Positions 60,701 through 64,000 of a stretch of 64,000 bases of DNA are shown one piece after another. Source of the stretch: Acanthopleura granulata. Taxonomy: Eukaryota > Mollusca > Polyplacophora > Chitonida > Chitonidae. The notes beneath the pieces were generated by a model, which did no database searches, was not told the DNA's origin, and saw only the letters and a list, made by a program, of their open reading frames with translations. Within the stretch, counting starts at the first letter, position 1; each line of letters opens with the position of its first letter. Both the position numbers and the translations under genes were made by a program. Location: NCBI GenBank assembly GCA_016165875.1, contig JABBOT010000003.1, positions 32,802,999 through 32,866,998 of the forward strand, read 5' to 3'.

Positions 60701-63514
60701 CTATTTTTAATAGGGACGTTGTTCAAAAGGGCAGGGCACTGTGCCCTTCTCTTACATGCAGCACAGAGCACCGACAACAGTACAAACCCAGCAAGCTAAT
60801 ACCAGAATGAGATATGAATCATTGATCAGAGATTGCTACCTTTCTTGGATATCATGATGGGTCATTTTCTTAGACAACTCTGGCACCCGGGAGCAGTACC
60901 AATACAAAACCCAAATTTGTAACAAGCTAAAAGAATTAAATTTAGGTGGTAACTACACTTAGCCTCAAGGCATTGTTTTAAAAAGTGATTTTTTGCGTAC
61001 CAGAACCTGAAGTTTGGGTCCAGCAGTACTGACCGCTCCATCAACTCCAGCAAAGAAGACAAATATTTCTCATATTGCAGATTGAAGACAAAGTAACAGG
61101 CGAACAGAATTCGTATGCCATCCTGCAATGTCTGGATACCGTCAGCAAACACATTCTTTTCCATTACAACAAAAATATGTGAATTCTGGTCCAGCAGGTC
61201 ACGTTTGAAAAACAGATAAAACTGATTAATTAACACAATAAACCTTTTACGCCCCACTTCTAAAGACCTAAGAGTCACCCACTATGATTTCCGATAAATA
61301 GCTCTAAATAAGTATAAGTATATAGGCCTAGAGTACTTCATCTTGCTTGAGTTTGCATGTCTAGGGCCTAGGCCACACTGTATCAGTGCACAGAATCGCA
61401 TTTACAAAGTGCCGATACAAATTTTAGAGATCTGCTCCAAAATAACTGAAATAAAGAATGTCGACTGATTGTGTCTTTGACAGCGTACCGGTAGGCCTAC
61501 TTTTGTTGTTTTTACTTTATCAAACGTGCGGGCCTATACATGTTGAGCAACACAGGAGATGTAATTTCACACAGAATAATCTGTCACGTTGTGAATTTAC
61601 AAATGAATCCACTGTATAATTCTCCTGTGTATTTATACAATGAAATCAACTGTTTATTATACAGTATTTCATGCTGTAAAAGTTTCTGTGCCATGTGCAA
61701 ATGTAAATTTGCACCACGTCAGTGCAGTAATACAACTGATGCATGTAAACCTACACCCGTTAGTGTAGTGCAGGTTATGTTTTACGCTTTATAGCTTAGT
61801 GTGAAGTTACAGACAATTTTAACAGTGTATATTTTCTTACTTCTTTAGTGGTTTGTGTTTTTTGTCGTTTTTGGAAACTGGTCTTGCGATTATTGACCCG
61901 GAACGCTCATTTTGGTTGACGGTTGGTATACGAATGTCGGTTTCGACACCTGGATTTTAATGATCATTGTGTTCCTTCTGTAAGGAAAATCAGACCGGAT
62001 GATGTATCAAGTGGTGAGCAATCGACAAGGCCATACGAAAACTTCGGAGGTGAGTTATAATTTTTCTTGTTTGTGTGAATACTATTCGATTGTGGTCTCT
62101 AAATACACGTGCAGCCTTGGAGGTAAATGGAGCCAGTATATTTAAAGCTTGGACTTGTAAGGCAAAGTTTGTAGATGTTTATGGAACTTTGTCGCTAAAA
62201 GTATAGTTTCACTATCACGTTATCTGGTCTAAGACTGGCATTTTGTGCTACCTCTCAGTTCTGATTAGTGTTAGAGGGAAAATTCAAGTTTTTAATAAAA
62301 AGCCCAAATGATTTTAACTGTTAAGTTGAGGTATATGTAACTTGTGTTTAGGAAACTGTTAAATCTTACTTTAAGGGTATGTCGAATGCACGACAGCTGT
62401 AAAAAGATATACTGGAATGGAATTAACTGGACAGTTGAATTTGTGCTTACATGCCCATTAATGTTTACATGTGGTGGAGCCTGACAGATTTATGCTCAGG
62501 TGTTTGTTCATGGAAAAACCTACTCTGTTTAAGACTCTTTATGTGTAAGGTGACTGGCCCATAAGACGTCTCTCATGTACATGCCCATGTACAGATGTAT
62601 CCCATTCTGTTTTAGTGGTTGTCAGTGGTTGTTTTTGTTTATGAGGGTGGACAGCTCGAGTACACTTATTTCGAAATCCACCTTGAAGTTCACATCGCAA
62701 ACCCGTGACTCTGGAAGTCAGAATAAAATCCAAAATTGTATCTAAGTTAACTTAGGGGTGTAATAAACATCGCTGGTGGCGTGCGTCTCACCAAAATCCA
62801 TGCATTTGATTTAAGTCCTTAACTTGAAAGTTTGTCAAACTTTACATGCCTACATGTACTGGCTGTTTGCGGAATCGGCACGTTTCCGTGATTTTCGTCA
62901 ATTCTCAGGCAGGAATAAACTATAAGACATTTTTGTATCTAATGAGAGATAAAGCATCCGTTAAAAATATCTCAGTTTTCCTTTCTTCTGTTTCACAGAG
63001 GTAAGATTATCAACACATGAACAGTAAGTAAGACGCACAGAGAATAACTCACTACACAATTATCTGTACCCGCTGTAGTAACTAAGACGGGTCATGTCAA
63101 TTATTAACAAAAACAAAAGCCCAAAATTTACGAAACGTAATTTCACCTCTAAACAATTAGTGCGAGAAAATTTAAAATACTAGCTGGGAGTTTTCTTTTA
63201 AGAATCGGTTTAACATACTTCTTACCGTTAGCGCGGTTTTAATTTACACGTTCAGGCAAATCATTTTGGGTGTACGTTCAGATAGTAAAAGATTTTACTG
63301 TTAGGATTGTTTTCTGATGTGAAGTAATATTTTGTATATATTGTGGTACAGATTAAATATTACCAACATAAGACATAATTTAACAAGAGGCTTGTAAAAG
63401 TCTTTAACATGAGTTCATTGCGTTTTGTAATTTGTTCCAGTACAACCCTATCCTCTGCAAACCATACCAGGGTCTATGAAGATGCTGATCCGTTGACCAG
63501 TTCGTTACCCTCAG
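39413..63514 (+). CDS. Ig/FN3 transmembrane receptor gene, eleven exons seen (span)
   Basis: Eleven exons join in one frame over 24 kb: 39413-39757, 48719-49033, 51924-52190, 53640-53918, 54288-54641, 55528-55812, 56571-56696, 57234-57258, 61985-62049, 62999-63023 and 63441-63514, giving 720 codons. Domains in order are Ig1-Ig5 (one exon each), one fibronectin type III domain, a transmembrane segment and a cytoplasmic tail with tyrosines. All extracellular exons are phase 1 at both ends. The plan resembles nephrin/SiglecS-like or other Ig-FN3 adhesion receptors, but no orthologue is named with confidence. The signal-peptide exon upstream of 39413 was not found, and the gene runs off the right edge (the donor at 63514 is phase 1). 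It is divergent from the minus-strand Ig gene. Confidence 0.8.
39951..39985 (+). repeat. Short duplicate of the end of the Ig1 exon
   Basis: GGAAACATTACCTTGGATAT followed by GAAAGGTTACTAAA parallels GAGGCGGTTACCCTGGATGT, TAAAGGCAGGTACAAA at the end of the Ig1 exon, 200 bases upstream. Here the donor position carries GT (AAAG|GTTACT). Confidence 0.4.
40250..40490 (+). repeat. SINE copy (minus orientation) in the first intron
   Basis: In plus-strand reading TTTCATTGGTGTTTTGCGCC, AAGAATATTTCACTTTTACG, CATGACCACCCGCAGGATGC, GAGGAAGCCAGCATGAACTG, then GGGTCACTGTGCTACACGAG, the reversed tRNA-like head. The A/T tail is on the left, so the element itself is in minus orientation relative to 22852..23098. 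Confidence 0.75.
41440..41565 (+). repeat. Short stretch of the ~30-bp minisatellite
   Basis: Units of the type CTAAACTCACCTGGTCAGCT, ACTCATCTGGTCAGTTAACA and TTCAACTGGTCACTGATAC are related to the array at 44.8-45.4 kb. Confidence 0.6.
42270..44810. other. Intron sequence without recognised features
   Basis: Part of the 9-kb first intron of the plus-strand Ig gene. The 73-codon frame at 43571..43792 has no motif. Between 44480 and 44720 ACATG- and CACAT-rich words recur irregularly. Confidence 0.35.
44815..45360 (+). repeat. Minisatellite, unit about 28-33 bp
   Basis: Around eighteen diverged units of the type CTTACACGTACTAAACTCAC followed by CTGGTCA or CTATTCA. The variant position alternates between CTGGTCA and CTATTCAG. 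It lies in the first intron of the plus-strand Ig gene. Confidence 0.8.
45370..48718. other. Remainder of the first intron
   Basis: No exon supported. Open frames of 84 and 149 codons at 47759..48410 show no domain and no splice agreement with the Ig gene. Confidence 0.35.
45754..45779 (+). other. Perfect 11-bp hairpin
   Basis: CCGTCCTATCT, CAAA, AGATAGGACGG: an 11-base stem with a 4-base loop in an intron, not preceded or followed by a recognisable gene. Confidence 0.5.
48719..49033 (+). CDS. Ig2 exon
   Basis: Acceptor TTTTCTTCGTACAG, donor CAAT|GTAAGT, 315 bases, phase 1-1. It reads VMVTRVTLTNPPDAVLAGDP, SSLTCVTSASKPQACIRGYI, RELDPPTDCNQNSSLVQTTT and ELYCNASNNVT. The B and F strand cysteines are present with an additional pair (QAC, TDC). 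The core Trp of strand C is not seen: CIRGYIRSSG has Gly (GGG) where Trp (TGG) would be expected. Confidence 0.8.
49520..49605 (+). repeat. Strongly diverged SINE-like body
   Basis: GGTGGATTTCCCCGGACACT, CTGGTCTCCTCCACTCACAA and TGTCCGCCATCGTAGAAGTG keep the order of the SINE body, but with many changes. Confidence 0.4.
50392..50710 (+). mobile_element. MITE copy 1 (Tc1/mariner-like TA flank)
   Basis: Starts after TA with CACAAAGAACTTAATTAAGG, the same end as MITE copy 2. Its interior (GTGTAAAATGTGATTGGTTG, TTTTGATGTGAAACAATGGC, GGAGTGAGTAGTGTGGAAGC, CAATGAAAACGTCATTTGAT) runs parallel to copy 2. The right terminal repeat is missing or decayed. It lies in the Ig2-Ig3 intron. Confidence 0.6.
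51924..52190 (+). CDS. Ig3 exon
   Basis: Acceptor TTTGTTTTATTTCAG, donor TTACT|GTGAGT, 267 bases, phase 1-1. It reads YGPTFTNCKSSYIFVENATA, NLSCTIWAKPEPRINWSRGA and TDSGVYTVTASNNVTRGV. The B-strand Cys and strand C Trp are there, but the F strand has Y-T-V-T where Y-x-C is usual. The early Cys in TNC may be the alternative partner. Confidence 0.8.
52591..53047 (+). mobile_element. MITE copy 2 with terminal inverted repeats and TA target site
   Basis: 457 bases from CTCAAAGAACTTAAGCACCT to GTTAATTAAGTTCTTTGTG, flanked by TA on both sides. The ends are inverted repeats: reversed, the right end reads CACAAAGAACTTAATTAACC, then ACCCCCCAGGTTTTC, against ACCTCCGGGTTTTC on the left. No coding capacity. 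TA flanks and short inverted ends suit a non-autonomous Tc1/mariner-type element. It lies in the Ig3-Ig4 intron. Confidence 0.7.
53640..53918 (+). CDS. Ig4 exon
   Basis: Acceptor TATGTTTCCAAAG, donor TCGAG|GTAGGG, 279 bases, phase 1-1. It reads YPPNVSVALTSGDEVTEGNP, LQLECRAEAVPQNYTYSAWS and DQGVYQCGSSNGFGGV. A canonical Cys-Trp-Cys set and the D-x-G-x-Y-x-C signature make this the most typical Ig domain of the five. Confidence 0.85.
54288..54641 (+). CDS. Ig5 exon without cysteines
   Basis: Acceptor ATTCTGTTCTCAG, donor AATAG|GTAATA, 354 bases, phase 1-1. It reads ARPQFPNQINQQAAALGQSV, KLMSKFVSYPAYVNITWYKL, VAELEISDINRYDFGDYTFI and AENDMGSSALNVSLHL. The strand C Trp and the D-F-G-D-Y turn are intact, but both disulphide cysteines are absent (LMSKF, YTFIA), and the whole exon has none. 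It is a disulphide-free Ig fold next to the FN3 domain. Confidence 0.8.
55528..55812 (+). CDS. Fibronectin type III exon
   Basis: Acceptor GTCTTATGTTTCAG, donor TACAG|GTAAAT, 285 bases, phase 1-1. It reads DRPCQPSLTSVLCKNHDANV, TWISCFDGGSTQTFKLQYKK, VEGLEEGNNYNFMVYGINKW and NKSDTAETNCTG. The N-V-T-W, Q-Y-K, G-L-E-E-G-N-x-Y and Y-G-I-N-x-x elements mark the FN3 fold. Four cysteines are more than usual for FN3. Confidence 0.85.
56126..56205 (-). repeat. SINE fragment in the FN3-TM intron
   Basis: TATATTTGATTGGTGTTTTA, CGTCGCACTCAAGAATATTT and CATTTATATG match the SINE end in minus orientation. Confidence 0.7.
56571..56696 (+). CDS. Transmembrane exon
   Basis: Acceptor TCTTTGTTTTATAG, donor GGGAG|GTAATG, 126 bases, phase 1-1. 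It reads VSAVQIGGPNPWVASVAGGV, SGGIVLLGVSLAGVVILRRR, KGG. One 23-residue hydrophobic, Gly-rich helix is followed by a basic stop-transfer stretch (RRRKG), so the protein is type I with the Ig/FN3 part outside. The small-residue G-G-V-S-G-G pattern could favour helix packing. Confidence 0.85.
57234..57258 (+). CDS. Tail micro-exon 1 (25 bases)
   Basis: Acceptor TTTATTTTTCCAG, donor CACGA|GTAAGT, phase 1 to phase 2. It encodes GNRSSGEHE with the next exon's first base. Confidence 0.65.
57400..57634 (+). repeat. Left part of the repeat interrupted by the 4.2-kb transposon
   Basis: Matches the left part of 25365..25790 (GGGGCCGTATGTTCATCGTG, ACACTGATTTTATTCATCCC). It stops at TATTTATA, where the transposon begins, and resumes at 61832. 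Confidence 0.7.
57655..57780 (+). repeat. Subterminal direct repeat of the transposon
   Basis: TTACTGGAAATTTTGTTACC followed by AACACTT recurs about 70 bases on as TTACTGGGAATTTTGTTACC, AACACTT, each preceded by a CTGTAATTxTAC-CA-AAAA segment. Confidence 0.65.
58328..58465 (-). repeat. SINE copy inside the 4.2-kb transposon
   Basis: TTTTTTGATTGGTTCACAAA, CGGCCAGCATTACGGTGGGA and CCGTGACCATCCGCAGGTTG match the SINE body in minus orientation. Confidence 0.7.
60862..61278 (-). CDS. Transposon-borne open frame, unknown
   Basis: A 138-codon minus-strand frame with coding-like composition. It reads QNSHIFVVMEKNVFADGIQT, LQDGIRILFACYFVFNLQYE, KYLSSLLELMERSVLLD and ends CIGTAPGCQSCLRK. An acceptor-like TAGGTCTTTAG precedes the VGRKRF segment. 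Proteins with a Y-F-V-F-N-x-x-Y-P/E segment after such a helix occur, to my recollection, in multi-copy, transposon-associated genes of fish and invertebrates, but the function is unknown to me. Confidence 0.45.
   Translation of the reverse strand: MTLRSLEVGRKRFIVLINQFYLFFKRDLLDQNSHIFVVMEKNVFADGIQTLQDGIRILFACYFVFNLQYEKYLSSLLELMERSVLLDPNFRFWYAKNHFLKQCLEAKCSYHLNLILLACYKFGFCIGTAPGCQSCLRK
61832..61975 (+). repeat. Right part of the interrupted repeat
   Basis: TTTTTGGAAACTGGTCTTGC, GATTATTGACCCGGAACGCT, GGTATACGAATGTCGGTTTC match 25650..25745. It ends just before the acceptor of the next tail exon (61985), so the repeat contributes the intron end used by the Ig gene. Confidence 0.7.
61985..62049 (+). 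CDS. Tail exon with RPYENF motif
   Basis: Acceptor TGTTCCTTCTGTAAG, donor CGGAG|GTGAGT, 65 bases, phase 2 to phase 1. With the split codon it reads EKIRPDDVSSGEQSTRPYEN, FG. The tyrosine in P-Y-E-N is a possible SH2-binding site if phosphorylated. Confidence 0.65.
62999..63023 (+). CDS. Tail micro-exon 2 (25 bases)
   Basis: Acceptor TTCTGTTTCACAG, donor GAACA|GTAAGT, phase 1 to phase 2, reading EVRLSTHE and a split His. It has the length and phases of micro-exon 1. Confidence 0.55.
63441..63514 (+). CDS. Tail exon with RVYEDA motif
   Basis: Acceptor GTAATTTGTTCCAG, donor CTCAG|GTGAAT, 74 bases, phase 2 to phase 1. It reads HTTLSSANHTRVYEDADPLT, SSLPSG. It is the second tyrosine motif of the tail. 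The gene must continue to the right of the window. Confidence 0.65.
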
Positions 63515-63625
63515 GTGAATATGTCTGTATACAACAGTACACATTATTGCAAAACACCAGAAACTCTCATACTTGAAATGTCAATACACCAAAATGCCCC
63601 TTAACGTTCTCTGTTATCTCATTAA

Positions 63626-64000
63626 CACATGTCCGATAGCTCAGTGGTGCATGTGTATACGATGCTTTCACTCATGTCAGTAGGCGACCTGATGCTCTCC
63701 GTCGTAGTAGTCGAGAAATGGAATCCAGTTCTCCTGATATCACAGATTGCCATAAACATGGCGATTCCCCATTCAATCTTTAGACTTACACATCGCGCAT
63801 TAGCGAATTTGGGACCTTCATGGTCGAGGATATATCGCCGAAGAGCATCTTACCAATGCGGTCGCTGTGGCTTCAAGTCAGCTCATGTTTTCTTCCTCTC
63901 CGGTTGTCTTTGGGTATGTGTGCAAAAACTTGCGGATGGTCGTGGGTTTACCCAGGGTCCTGCCTGGTTTCCTTCCACCATGTAATGCTGGCCGCCATCG
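63626..64000 (+). repeat. SINE copy at the window end, plus orientation
   Basis: Head-like CCGATAGCTCAGTGGTGCAT at 63632. Body words GCGGTCGCTGTGGCTTCAAG, CGGATGGTCGTGGGTTTACC and AATGCTGGCCGCCATCG come near the end. The head and body are about 200 bases further apart than in the complete copy, so it may be two SINEs or one with an insertion. It is cut by the window edge. Confidence 0.65.

Larger units (their letters stand above)
57635..61827. mobile_element. 4.2-kb DNA transposon with inverted ends and TATA duplication
   Basis: Left end CACTGTGAAAATATTTCTGT, then AATTGTAC. Right end reversed: CACTGTTAAAATTGTCTGTA, then ACTTCAC. TATA stands directly outside both ends (57631-57634 and 61828-61831). 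The flanks join to give the uninterrupted repeat seen at 25365..25790. Inside are a direct duplication near the left end (57655..57780), a SINE (58328..58465) and a minus-strand frame (60862..61278). No transposase was recognised, and the superfamily is not assigned. Confidence 0.7.

Noticed and set aside
62999..63000. A two-base exon (AG) followed directly by GTAAGA
   Set aside because: The 25-base exon to 63023 uses a better placed donor (GTAAGT) and matches the phases of micro-exon 1 and of the next exon.

Overview
The window is metazoan nuclear DNA, most likely from a lophotrochozoan such as a mollusc or brachiopod. The reasons are AT-rich sequence, short exons with GT-AG introns of several hundred bases to several kilobases, many copies of a tRNA-derived SINE whose tail reads AAATAAATAAAT, frequent TACATGTA and TAGGCCTA words, and relics of Jockey-type LINEs, Penelope-like elements and DNA transposons. 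The phylum assignment is an inference. There is no sign of bacterial organisation.

Two multi-exon genes for immunoglobulin-like cell-surface proteins can be rebuilt by matching splice sites and reading phases, because almost every exon boundary is phase 1. The first is on the minus strand (5689..15477 visible). It codes for a hydrophobic signal-peptide core, an Ig-like domain, a cysteine-rich domain split over two exons, and two Thr/Ser-rich stalk exons. Its first codon and its membrane and tail exons were not found. The second is on the plus strand (39413..63514 visible). It codes for five Ig-like domains, one fibronectin type III domain, a transmembrane segment, and a tail made of two repeated exon pairs that each carry one tyrosine motif. 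It continues past the right edge. The two genes are divergent (head to head) and about 24 kb apart, so they may belong to a cluster of related receptors.

Between them, 27.7-33.5 kb holds a decayed THAP-domain gene. Its nine exons keep splice sites and phases, but it carries in-frame stops and frameshifts. It is followed by relics of a Penelope-like GIY-YIG endonuclease and a YqaJ-type nuclease whose two key acidic residues are changed. A second Penelope relic lies at 23.7-24.1 kb and a minus-strand Jockey-type LINE at 17.2-19.3 kb. The left edge (1..148, perhaps with 3069..3161) looks like the 3' end of an unrecognised plus-strand gene.

Repeats fill much of the rest: at least eleven SINE copies, a five-copy tandem repeat of about 158 bp next to a perfect 53-bp inverted repeat (11.2-12.4 kb), a roughly 30-bp minisatellite (44.8-45.4 kb), two related MITEs with TA flanks (50.4 and 52.6 kb), and a 4.2-kb DNA transposon (57635..61827) nested in another repeat. 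The uninterrupted counterpart of that repeat is present at 25.4 kb.

All domain names come from reading translated sequence by eye, without database searches or transcript evidence.
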